DNA from: Candidatus Falkowiibacteriota bacterium
GTDB lineage: Bacteria > Patescibacteriota > Patescibacteriia > Patescibacteriales > UBA12465
DNA: 7,649 nucleotides
Direction: 5' to 3'
Assembly: GCA_903857815.1 (NCBI GenBank)
Contig: CAIOGK010000026.1
Coordinates: 1-7,649 of the forward strand
The first letter of the stretch is position 1, and the number at the start of each line of letters is the position of its first letter. The position numbers were made by a program, and so were the translations under genes. Below are positions 1 through 6,893 of the stretch, piece by piece. The notes under the pieces are model-generated. The model had not been told where the DNA came from, searched no databases, and was given only the letters and a program-made list of their open reading frames with translations.

Positions 1-100
1 AATTGATGGTTAAATAATTACGTTGTCTCATTTCTAAAAAACACAGAAATATTTCTGTGTTTTTTAGAAATGAGACAACGTAATTATTTAACCATCAATT
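1..100. repeat. Perfect 100-base palindrome at the left edge of the window
   Basis: Bases 1-50 are the exact reverse complement of bases 51-100, with no mismatch and no spacer; the centre lies between 50 and 51. The right arm contains the wrbA stop codon and the codons for its last five residues (84-100), so the left arm mirrors coding sequence. The inner 30 bases are an ordinary symmetric terminator, but nothing functional explains the outer arms. Because the palindrome reaches base 1, its full length is unknown. The simplest reading is a fold-back made by assembly or amplification at the terminator hairpin. A real inverted duplication or a hairpin chromosome end would look the same from one sequence. 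Confidence 0.97.
36..65 (-). terminator. Intrinsic terminator of wrbA, symmetric
   Basis: A run of six A, a stem with arms CACAGAA and TTCTGTG, and a run of six T form a 30-base self-complementary unit. It begins about 18 bases beyond the wrbA stop codon in the direction of transcription. The A and T runs on both sides would let it stop transcription from either direction. The stem is short and has only three G-C pairs, but the T run on the transcript side is good. The part of the sequence left of about base 50 may be an artefactual mirror copy, so the true downstream T run cannot be verified from this window. Confidence 0.7.
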
Positions 101-710
101 TTTTAGCAATTTCAGTATTATGTTTAGCTAAACTTTTAGCCATCTGAAGCTCATTTTCACTAGGCATACGTTCGCCCATCCCACCAGTAATAGTTGAGGC
201 GCCATAAGGCGAGCCGCCAGATATTTCAGAAATACCCATCTGTTCTTGATTAGAATAAGGAAGACCGACCGCAATCAAACCATGGTGCATTAAAGACCAA
301 AGAGTAGAAATAATAGTAGTTTCTTGCCCGCCATGCTGAGTAGCCGAACTAGACATTACAGAGACTGGCTTACCAATCAAAGTTCCAGCTATCCAATCGC
401 TCGATGTTTGATCCCAAAAATTTCTCATTTGCGCAGACATGTTACCAAATCTAGTTGGAACCCCCACAATCAAACCATCGATTCCTTTCAAATCCTCCTG
501 AGGGAACGCAACCGGAATTTCACTCATTGCTTTTTTTGCCGCTTTTATACCATCATCCCATTTTTCTTCAGGGACTAATTCTTGAACTTGCTTTAATACA
601 GACTCACCGCCGGCTTCAATAACACCTTCCGCAGCCGCCTTCGCCATCGCGAACATATGACCATACATTGAATAAAAAAGTACCAGTATTTTAGGTTTAT
701 AATTTTCCAT
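84..710 (-). CDS. wrbA: NAD(P)H:quinone oxidoreductase WrbA (flavodoxin-like, FMN-dependent)
   Basis: WrbA-type enzymes use NAD(P)H to reduce quinones by two electrons in the cytoplasm, which avoids semiquinone radicals and protects against oxidative stress. The 208-residue protein is close to the usual length of about 200. Visible family motifs are the FMN phosphate loop YSMYGH (residues 13-18), PTRFGNMSAQMRNFWDQT (85-102) at the flavin ring, the SSATQHGGQETT loop (121-132), and the C-terminal stretch ISEISGGSPYGAS (160-172) with GERMPSE (179-185). The start is ATG, giving the expected short lead-in to the first beta strand; no Shine-Dalgarno sequence precedes it. It lies 99 bases past yhhQ, has its own candidate promoter, and is followed by a hairpin terminator, so it is probably monocistronic. 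The last codons lie in the edge palindrome, but the C-terminus has a plausible length. Confidence 0.95.
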   Translation of the reverse strand: MENYKPKILVLFYSMYGHMFAMAKAAAEGVIEAGGESVLKQVQELVPEEKWDDGIKAAKKAMSEIPVAFPQEDLKGIDGLIVGVPTRFGNMSAQMRNFWDQTSSDWIAGTLIGKPVSVMSSSATQHGGQETTIISTLWSLMHHGLIAVGLPYSNQEQMGISEISGGSPYGASTITGGMGERMPSENELQMAKSLAKHNTEIAKKLMVK

Positions 711-743
711 AAATTTAATTATTATTAATTTAGACGTTTATCT

Positions 744-772
744 AGTATACACTAAAACGCTAATTAATAAAA
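744..772 (-). promoter_or_regulatory. Candidate promoter of wrbA
   Basis: On the minus strand a TATACT hexamer (744-749, five of six matches to the -10 consensus) lies 33 bases upstream of the wrbA ATG. This would give a leader of roughly 26 bases. At the expected spacing of 17 the -35 position reads TTTTAT (767-772), a poor match, so recognition would rest on the -10 element and the AT-rich surroundings. The gap 711-809 holds no convincing terminator for yhhQ, so read-through from upstream is also possible. Confidence 0.35.
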
Positions 773-809
773 GTACTTGAGTTACTAAACTATTTGTTAA
801 TTTTCAACC

Positions 810-1478
810 TTAATTACTAAAAGGATTAAAGTTGGTTTGATAATCATAAAAATCCTCAGCTTCCCTTCTTTTCAAAAATTTAACAATTTTATAAGTAAGC
901 GGGGTAAATAAAATTTCAATTAAAGCTTTAAAGATGTAATTAGAAATTACCAGCGTGACTAACAAAGAATAAGGCAAGACTCCAGCGAAAGCAATCACAA
1001 TAAAAATTAAACTATCAATAAATTCACCGACGACTGTTGAGCTAATAGTTCTTGTCCAAAGATATTTTCCTTTAGTAAATATCTTCATCTTTGCCAAGAT
1101 AAAAGAATTTATAAATTCACCACAGGAATAAGCTACTAGACTAGCTAAAATAATTCTTGGCGTTGAACCTAAAATTATATTATAAGCGTCTTGGTTATTC
1201 CAGCCAGGTGCAGACGGTAATTTACCGACTAACATTAAAACTAAGGCCATAATTAAAGCTGAAAAGAAACCTAACCAAATTACCTGCTTTGATTTTTTAT
1301 AACCATACACTTCAGTTAAAATATCACCAAAAATATAGCTAAGTGGAAAAAGCAATGTTCCGCCATCAAATGTAAACCATTTTAAATCAACTATTTTCGT
1401 TGAAGCAATATTAGAAATTAAAAGGACTGAAACAAAAAATACACTAATAACGCTAAAATACTTATAGGATTTTTCCAT
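810..1478 (-). CDS. yhhQ: YhhQ-family (DUF165/VUT) queuosine-precursor transporter
   Basis: Members of this inner-membrane family import queuosine precursors; E. coli YhhQ takes up preQ0 and preQ1 for the modified base in GUN-anticodon tRNAs. The 222-residue protein has the usual length. Hydrophobic stretches suggest about six membrane segments, roughly at 8-26, 40-56, 67-85, 106-126, 148-166 and 169-193. Family signatures are SNIASTKIV (22-30), GGTLLFPLSYIFGDILTEVYG (39-59) with its conserved acidic residues, GEFINSF (120-126) and TISSTVVGEFIDS (144-156). The C-terminus is basic then acidic and presumably cytoplasmic. The ATG start lies 26 bases after the helicase stop, so the two genes probably share a transcript. 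The leader does not contain a preQ1 riboswitch that I can recognise. Which precursor this homologue imports cannot be read from the sequence. Confidence 0.9.
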   Translation of the reverse strand: MEKSYKYFSVISVFFVSVLLISNIASTKIVDLKWFTFDGGTLLFPLSYIFGDILTEVYGYKKSKQVIWLGFFSALIMALVLMLVGKLPSAPGWNNQDAYNIILGSTPRIILASLVAYSCGEFINSFILAKMKIFTKGKYLWTRTISSTVVGEFIDSLIFIVIAFAGVLPYSLLVTLVISNYIFKALIEILFTPLTYKIVKFLKRREAEDFYDYQTNFNPFSN

Positions 1479-1496
1479 ACAATTTTCAACGGAAAC

Positions 1497-1522
1497 GGAA
1501 GCCTTTAATAAATAAGGCTTCC
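1497..1522. other. Hairpin spanning the helicase stop codon and the yhhQ leader
   Basis: A perfect nine-base inverted repeat, GGAAGCCTT (1497-1505) and AAGGCTTCC (1514-1522), encloses an eight-base loop. The helicase stop codon (1505-1507) falls at the stem-loop boundary. A run of six T (1526-1531) follows on the plus strand, so it would act best as a terminator for plus-strand (antisense) transcription. On the coding strand no clean T run follows, only GTTTCCGTT. There it is more likely a 3' stabilising hairpin, a partial attenuator, or a structure affecting yhhQ translation. Confidence 0.6.
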
Positions 1523-2806
1523 CTGTTTTTTATAAGACTTCTGTTTAATATTTAACTTTGCTTGTTCAGATAGAAGTAAGAGTTCTCTATCATAAGCAAA
1601 TATTTGGGGGTCTAATTTATAGGCCATATCATTGATGCCCAATAAATACAAGCCGTCTAAACTAGTCAAACGTGATAAAGCGACATACCCCATGCCATAT
1701 CCAAATGAGCGACTTAAATCAATCTCCGCTCTATCAAGAGTCATCCCCTGACTTTTATGAACGGTAATTGCCCAAGCTAAGCGCAATGGAATTTGAGTAA
1801 TTTTAGCGAGCACCTTATCATTATCATCAATAGTCCAACTATCTGGAATTGCTAAAATTATTTCATTAGAGCTTAAGCGTACAAACGGAAAACCATTATC
1901 ATCAAAACCAACTACGATTCCCGTGCTCCCATTTACATAAACTGTTTTATCATCTTTAAATTTATTTTTTACAAACATTACTAGCGCCCCTTTCTTTAAA
2001 ACCAAATCGGCGGGGGCTAAACAATTTTTCTTTAAAGATTCAACTAATTTTTTTTCACCATCGCTAATCATGCAATAAGTAAATTCGGGCTCATTAATTT
2101 TTTCGAGTTCAGCATTATTAATCGCATCAACATCGGCATTATGAGTAAATAAGCGAACCGGTTTTATGCCTGCTTTCAATTTTTGGTTCATTCTTCCTTT
2201 TAACAATTCAACAATATCAGAACTAACATTATCATCCCTCAAACTTTTCAAAATTTGAGTTATTTTTTTATCATTTTGACGATGTTGTTCATCTAAATAA
2301 CAAACCCTTAAATCCATTTCCGACCAAACATTCGCTTTATATACAAATTCCGCTTCGTCCGTTCCCGAAGATATTGGCGGAAGCTGAAAAAAGTCGCCAG
2401 ACATAATAATTTGAATTCCGCCAAAAGGTAACGGGTTTTTCTTAAAAGCCTGACAAACACTATCAATAATATCTAAACGATGAGCATGTAACATGGAAAT
2501 CTCATCAATTATTAAAACTTCTGTTTTTTCAAATTGTTTTTTCAAATATGGTTTTTTAGTTAAGGACTTAATCTCACTCGGGCTTAAATGATCTTTAATC
2601 CCAATCCCTGCCCAGGAGTGGATAGTCCGTCCGCCGATATGAGTCGCGGCGATACCAGTTGAGGCAGTAATGGCGACACCAATATTTTTCTTTTTTAGAT
2701 AAGCAATATATTGATTCAATAAAAAAGTCTTTCCACTTCCTGCCGGACCGGTTAAAAGGACATTGTGCCCTGCTTCTAAAATTGCTAAGGCTTCTTTTTG
2801 TTTCAT
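1505..2806 (-). CDS. Pif1-family ATP-dependent DNA helicase (superfamily 1B), compact form
   Basis: Pif1-type enzymes unwind DNA 5' to 3', resolve G-quadruplexes and forked structures, and assist replication and repair. The 433-residue protein is a minimal version consisting almost only of the helicase core. Motifs in order are Walker A GPAGSGKT (20-27), ASTGIAA with GRTIHSWAG (48-66), Walker B VLIIDEISML (97-106), SGDFFQLPP (136-144) with its nucleotide-sensing glutamine, LDEQHRQND (171-179) with the arginine of motif IV, and the RecD/UvrD-like C-terminal motif AITVHKSQGMTLDRAEIDL (346-364). YVALSRL (374-380) provides motif VI. There is no extra nuclease or accessory domain. The ATG start leaves 19 residues before Walker A, which is normal for compact bacterial forms. 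A strong terminator separates it from purL upstream, and yhhQ follows closely. RecD2-like helicases share several motifs, but the ordering and short length favour Pif1. Confidence 0.92.
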   Translation of the reverse strand: MKQKEALAILEAGHNVLLTGPAGSGKTFLLNQYIAYLKKKNIGVAITASTGIAATHIGGRTIHSWAGIGIKDHLSPSEIKSLTKKPYLKKQFEKTEVLIIDEISMLHAHRLDIIDSVCQAFKKNPLPFGGIQIIMSGDFFQLPPISSGTDEAEFVYKANVWSEMDLRVCYLDEQHRQNDKKITQILKSLRDDNVSSDIVELLKGRMNQKLKAGIKPVRLFTHNADVDAINNAELEKINEPEFTYCMISDGEKKLVESLKKNCLAPADLVLKKGALVMFVKNKFKDDKTVYVNGSTGIVVGFDDNGFPFVRLSSNEIILAIPDSWTIDDNDKVLAKITQIPLRLAWAITVHKSQGMTLDRAEIDLSRSFGYGMGYVALSRLTSLDGLYLLGINDMAYKLDPQIFAYDRELLLLSEQAKLNIKQKSYKKQGSLIY

Positions 2807-2813
2807 AATCTTA

Positions 2814-2843
2814 AGTATAGTATGAAAACTGCTTTATAAGCAA
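2814..2843 (-). promoter_or_regulatory. Candidate promoter of the Pif1-type helicase gene
   Basis: On the minus strand TTGCTT (2838-2843) and TATACT (2814-2819) are separated by 18 bases. The -10 matches the consensus at five of six positions and the -35 at three. The -35 overlaps the end of the purL terminator T run, so one transcription unit ends where the next begins. Only seven bases separate the -10 from the helicase ATG, so initiation would fall at or within a base of the start codon and give a leaderless or nearly leaderless mRNA. Confidence 0.4.
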
Positions 2844-2878
2844 AAAAAATCCCCGTCTGTCGCTAAACAAACGAGGAT
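2842..2878 (-). terminator. Strong rho-independent terminator of purL
   Basis: On the minus strand ATCCTCGTTTGT (2867-2878) pairs with ACAGACGGGGAT (2849-2860) over twelve consecutive positions, including two G-T wobbles. The six-base loop is TTAGCG, and a run of eight T follows (2842-2849, the first of them also closing the stem). It starts 21 bases after the purL stop codon. Stem length, G-C content and T run all fit a textbook intrinsic terminator, which marks the end of the purL transcript. Confidence 0.92.
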
Positions 2879-2899
2879 AAAGTATTATGGTACAAATTT

Positions 2900-5800
2900 T
2901 TATTTATTTTTTTCGCACCAGTCATAAGCGTTTTGGGTCATCTTGAGCCAAGGGGAAGCTTTTAATTCTTGCTTCCACTGTTCTGGCATATATGCCCATT
3001 GCCATTTAAGAAAGGTTCGTTCCGGGTGCGGCATCATTGCTAAATGACGGCCACTTTCATCACAAATCCCGGCAATTCCTAAAGGCGAACCATTAGGGTT
3101 AAAAGGATACCTTTCAGTAATTTCGGCATAATCATCAACATAGCGAATTGGCGCCATTTGATTCTCATTAAGAACCGAAATGAGTGCTTTATCACCATAG
3201 AAACGACCTTCTCCGTGAGCAGACCAAATTCCTAAAACGGAACCAGCCATGTTTTTAAGCATAATAGCATCGCTTTTTAAGACTTTAACGGTCAAGAAAC
3301 GTGATTCAAATCGACCGGATTCGTTTTTAATGAATCGCGCTTTTTTCACATCTGTCATTCCTTTAAAAGGAACCCAGCCAAGCAGGGCCGCTAATTGACA
3401 GCCATTGCAAACACTGAGAGAAAACGTATCGGGACGAGCATAAAACTTATCAAACATTTTCTTCAACTCTTTGTTGAAAAGAATCGTCGCTGCCCAACCT
3501 TTAGCGGAATCAAGCACATCGGCGTAACTGAATCCACCAACGAAAACAACTCCGCGAAAATTAGCTAAATCAACTTTTTTGTTGATAAGGTCATACATAT
3601 TCACGTCCCAAACTTCGAAACCAGCTTTAGCAAAATATGAAGCCATCTCCCTATCCCCATTAGACCCTTCCTCACGAATAATCGCGACTTTAGATTTTAT
3701 GGTGAGTTCAAGAATTTCTGGTTTTGTTTTTTCGGGTGTAAATGAAAGTGTATAGGGGCAGGACTGGCGAGTAGAAATTGACTGCCTTTCTTCCTCAACA
3801 CATTTAGGGTTGCATTGGAGCTTATCGAGTTGATGACTAGTCATCTCCCATTCACTGCGCAGATTTTCCATAGTATCAGATACAATCGGTAGTAAAGTTT
3901 TAAGATTATAAAGTTTAATCCAAGCCTCACTACTCGTTTCTCCAATCCGATGACACATATCAACAACATTATCACCAATAATATCAGCAAAAATCGAAAC
4001 GATTTTATCTTCATTCTCCGGAAGATATTCAATCAACCAGCCAACCTCTTCGGCAAAAAGTTCAGGAATTTCCTGAGACTTATCAATGTTAAGTCCTCCT
4101 TTAAATCCACAGTTACCGGCGAACAACATTTCCAATAAAGTAACGATCATGCCACCATCACTTATGTCATGACAAGAAAGGATGAGCTCCCTATCTATCA
4201 TAGCTTGTATAGCATAAAAAGCGGGTAGCAGTTTTTTCGGATCAACATCTGGGCATTCATCGCCCAATTGTCCAAAAACTTGAGCAAGAGCTGAACCGCC
4301 CAAACGACGTTTTCCACCGGAAACATCGATTCTCATAATATAACTACCTCCCGGCTTTTTAACATCAGGGGTAACCTTCTTGGTTATGTCAGGCATCGGG
4401 GCATAGGCAGAAATAACTAACTCCATCGGTGATTTGATAAGCTTAGTTTCGTTTTCGAGAGGATAATGAACTTTAGTTGCCATTGATAAGCTATCTTTAC
4501 CGCCATCAACTGCAATACCAAGTTCAATCATAAAATCGCGCATAGCAGTCGCGGCTTTATACATCCGTGCACCTTCGCCGGGAAGTTTCGGAGCTGCCAT
4601 CCAGTTAGCTGAGCATTTGATCGATTCAATATCATAAATCAAAGCACACGCCATATTAGTAATTGCTTCCGCAACTGCCATCCGGGCACCAGCTTCAGGA
4701 TTAACCAACATCTTTATCGGTTGTTCACCAATAGAAATCGCTGCTCCCGTATAAGTGCCCTTATCATCACGAAAATGACTTTGCGCAATAATGGCCACAT
4801 CAGAAACAGTAAGCTGAGGCCAACCACAACATTGCTGTTGAGCAATAAGCCCAGTCACGCTTCTGTCGCCCTTGTTAGTCAAAAATCTTTTTGAACCGAC
4901 AGACGGTAATCTCAAGACTCTTTCTAAACCAGTTAATCCATTTGCGGTTCCTCTAGCCTCAGAGATATTAAACGGTTTTAAATTAAGCGAGATATTTTCC
5001 GAAGAAAAAGTTTTTTGCGGCATACCGCCTAAAACTGCATTCAGCTCCATCTCAACCGGATTCTCACCAGGATTATTGCTGTCATAAACTGTAAAAATTC
5101 CATCTCCAGTTACCTCACCGAGAATTTCACAATTTACTTTTTCACGTTCGCAAATACTCTTAAATAATTCCAGCTGTTTAGGTCGAATGAGCAAGCCATT
5201 TCTTTCTTGGAACTCACATACCCAAATTTCCAATACCGATAAAGTCGGATCGCCAGAATTTATATTACGAATATTGATGCGTCCGCCAGCATGCTCAACC
5301 AATTCTTTTAATACATTGGCTGGGCCACCGGCGCCCTGATCATGAATACTCACAATCGGATTATTAGCTCCCATTTCGATACAAGCACGAACCACGCGAT
5401 TCATTTTCTGTTCCATTTCAGCATCGCCGCGCTGCACCGCATTAAAGTCCAGCTCCGATTTATTTTCCCCCTGCATTAATGAAGAAGCGGCACCACCACC
5501 GAATCCAATTCGATAGGCCGGACCGCCAATTTCAATGATAATCATTCCTTTTTCGGCATCTTCTTTTTCTAAATGGTCATTATGAATCTGGCCAATGCCA
5601 CCAGTAAACAAAATTGGTTTTAACCATTCATAACGAGTTCCATCCGGTAAGCACGATGCTCCAGCCCGAACGAAACCTTGAATCACTGGTTCACCAAATT
5701 CATTTCCGTAGCGCGTCGTTCCATTTGATCCAAAAATCAAAATATCTTTAGCGCTAGCAAGATTCTCTGGGTAAGGAAAATAATCTTGCTCCCAAGGAAG

Positions 5801-6760
5801 ATTATAATCTTTAAGTAAAAGATTCCCGATTGCATACCCTGCTGTTCCAGCGATTACTAATCCGCCACGTCCAGTCGCCTGGACATCGCGAACGCGCCCA
5901 CCGGTTCCAGTTTGTGCCCCAGGAAAAGGAGCGACCCCAGTCGGAAAATTGTGAGTTTCAGCTGTAAACAGCAAATGATAAGTCACATTTTCTTCGACAA
6001 ACTTAGAAGCTTGTCCCGGATTTCCCGGAATAAGTGTCCAGATATCAAATCCCTCGAGAACACTTGAGTTATCACGGAAAGCGACAAGAGAATTGTTTGG
6101 ATTAGCATTAAAAGTTGACTTAACGATATCCATCAGAGTTTCCGGCATTTCCACGCCATCAATTACCTGCTTGCCTTTAAAATAACCATGGCGAGAATGC
6201 TCGCTATTGGCGTTATTCAAGTCCATAATCTCAACAATTGTTGGATTACGGTTACAACGGCCGACAAAGTAGTCGTAGTAGGCTTGCTTATCGTCTTGAC
6301 CCATTGATAAACCATCAATTTCATCAAACGCTGCTAAACCTTTTTTCAACAGATTAACATAATAGACTTCTTCCGGAACTTGTCCGGTCGAAAAAGTTTT
6401 CAGAGGTTCAGGATAAATACATTCAGTCATTCTATCAAAAGGAGCTTCCTCCCCTGCAATTCGTCTTGATACTTCAAGGCGAGTAATCTTTTCATCCAAG
6501 CCACAGCTTTTCAAAATCGATAGAGCGTTGGTATTAAAGGGGGTCGCAACATTTAAGCGCGGACCGACTTCAACAACTTTTGTCCCAATAGCGAACGAAC
6601 TCTTGGTAGATAAATTCCAAGATTCAAAAGTCTCGGCCAAGAGCCATTTCAAAGTTTTTAATTCTGCTTCAGTTAAAAACTTATTTGTTTCAATATTGAA
6701 ACAAGCTTCACTAATCCCCTTCTCGGTAGATCGATACAAATGAGTTACGTGTTTTTTCAT
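2900..6760 (-). CDS. purL: Phosphoribosylformylglycinamidine synthase, single-chain PurL with fused glutaminase; eukaryotic-type sequence
   Basis: PurL catalyses step four of de novo purine synthesis: FGAR, ATP and glutamine give FGAM, ADP and glutamate. The 1286-residue chain matches the one-polypeptide form (E. coli about 1295), so separate PurS and PurQ are not needed. In order: a PurS-like N-terminal domain (about 1-160), a linker with NSEHSRH (186-192), the first AIRS-like half with AETHNFPTG (267-275) and HDQGAGG (473-479), the second half with DRSVTG (632-637), DGGKDSLSM (752-760) and HDISDGG (864-870), and a class I glutaminase from about 1024. The glutaminase triad is visible as Cys1118 in VCNGCQ, with His1245 and Glu1247 in PHPER. 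Ser1116 replaces the usual glycine of the GxCxG elbow. From memory, motif details follow animal and plant PFAS more closely than E. coli or Bacteroides PurL. The ATG has no Shine-Dalgarno sequence; a terminator follows. No other purine genes lie in the window. Confidence 0.97.
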   Translation of the reverse strand: MKKHVTHLYRSTEKGISEACFNIETNKFLTEAELKTLKWLLAETFESWNLSTKSSFAIGTKVVEVGPRLNVATPFNTNALSILKSCGLDEKITRLEVSRRIAGEEAPFDRMTECIYPEPLKTFSTGQVPEEVYYVNLLKKGLAAFDEIDGLSMGQDDKQAYYDYFVGRCNRNPTIVEIMDLNNANSEHSRHGYFKGKQVIDGVEMPETLMDIVKSTFNANPNNSLVAFRDNSSVLEGFDIWTLIPGNPGQASKFVEENVTYHLLFTAETHNFPTGVAPFPGAQTGTGGRVRDVQATGRGGLVIAGTAGYAIGNLLLKDYNLPWEQDYFPYPENLASAKDILIFGSNGTTRYGNEFGEPVIQGFVRAGASCLPDGTRYEWLKPILFTGGIGQIHNDHLEKEDAEKGMIIIEIGGPAYRIGFGGGAASSLMQGENKSELDFNAVQRGDAEMEQKMNRVVRACIEMGANNPIVSIHDQGAGGPANVLKELVEHAGGRINIRNINSGDPTLSVLEIWVCEFQERNGLLIRPKQLELFKSICEREKVNCEILGEVTGDGIFTVYDSNNPGENPVEMELNAVLGGMPQKTFSSENISLNLKPFNISEARGTANGLTGLERVLRLPSVGSKRFLTNKGDRSVTGLIAQQQCCGWPQLTVSDVAIIAQSHFRDDKGTYTGAAISIGEQPIKMLVNPEAGARMAVAEAITNMACALIYDIESIKCSANWMAAPKLPGEGARMYKAATAMRDFMIELGIAVDGGKDSLSMATKVHYPLENETKLIKSPMELVISAYAPMPDITKKVTPDVKKPGGSYIMRIDVSGGKRRLGGSALAQVFGQLGDECPDVDPKKLLPAFYAIQAMIDRELILSCHDISDGGMIVTLLEMLFAGNCGFKGGLNIDKSQEIPELFAEEVGWLIEYLPENEDKIVSIFADIIGDNVVDMCHRIGETSSEAWIKLYNLKTLLPIVSDTMENLRSEWEMTSHQLDKLQCNPKCVEEERQSISTRQSCPYTLSFTPEKTKPEILELTIKSKVAIIREEGSNGDREMASYFAKAGFEVWDVNMYDLINKKVDLANFRGVVFVGGFSYADVLDSAKGWAATILFNKELKKMFDKFYARPDTFSLSVCNGCQLAALLGWVPFKGMTDVKKARFIKNESGRFESRFLTVKVLKSDAIMLKNMAGSVLGIWSAHGEGRFYGDKALISVLNENQMAPIRYVDDYAEITERYPFNPNGSPLGIAGICDESGRHLAMMPHPERTFLKWQWAYMPEQWKQELKASPWLKMTQNAYDWCEKNK

Positions 6761-6893
6761 TTTTCATGATTTTAGAAGTGAATATTAATATAAATTGTTA
6801 AAGAAATTCCAATAATTGCCGAATTAAATAAAATTAGGCATCATCACAAATTACCCCAAAAGACGAAAGAAGTCAAATAGAGTGATAAAGAGT

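Noticed and set aside
324..578. Plus-strand open frame opposite wrbA
   Set aside because: It lies wholly inside wrbA on the other strand, has no recognisable family features and is a shadow frame.
711..809. Terminator after yhhQ
   Set aside because: The only pairing found is a four-base A-T-rich stem before a short T run, which is too weak to support.
1479..1504. Possible preQ1 riboswitch controlling the yhhQ-like transporter
   Set aside because: The gap is only 26 bases and the leader lacks the C-rich loop and A-rich tail of the known preQ1 classes; the hairpin there is a plain perfect inverted repeat.
3841..5087. Short open frames inside purL (3841-4032 on the minus strand, 3950-4138 and 4872-5087 on the plus strand)
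   Set aside because: All overlap well-conserved purL coding sequence in other frames, and their translations show no domain or motif.
6528..6743. Plus-strand open frame opposite the start of purL
   Set aside because: It is antisense to the conserved N-terminal domain of PurL and has no features of its own.
6785..6812. Promoter upstream of purL (TTGGAA and TATTAA, 16-base spacing)
   Set aside because: Both hexamers match the consensus at only four of six positions in very AT-rich sequence where such matches occur by chance. purL needs a promoter or read-through, but this one is not distinct enough to call.
6817..6840. Imperfect inverted repeat between the epimerase gene and purL as a terminator
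   Set aside because: The stem is two four-base blocks with a mismatch between them, mostly A-T, and no T run follows on the transcribed strand.
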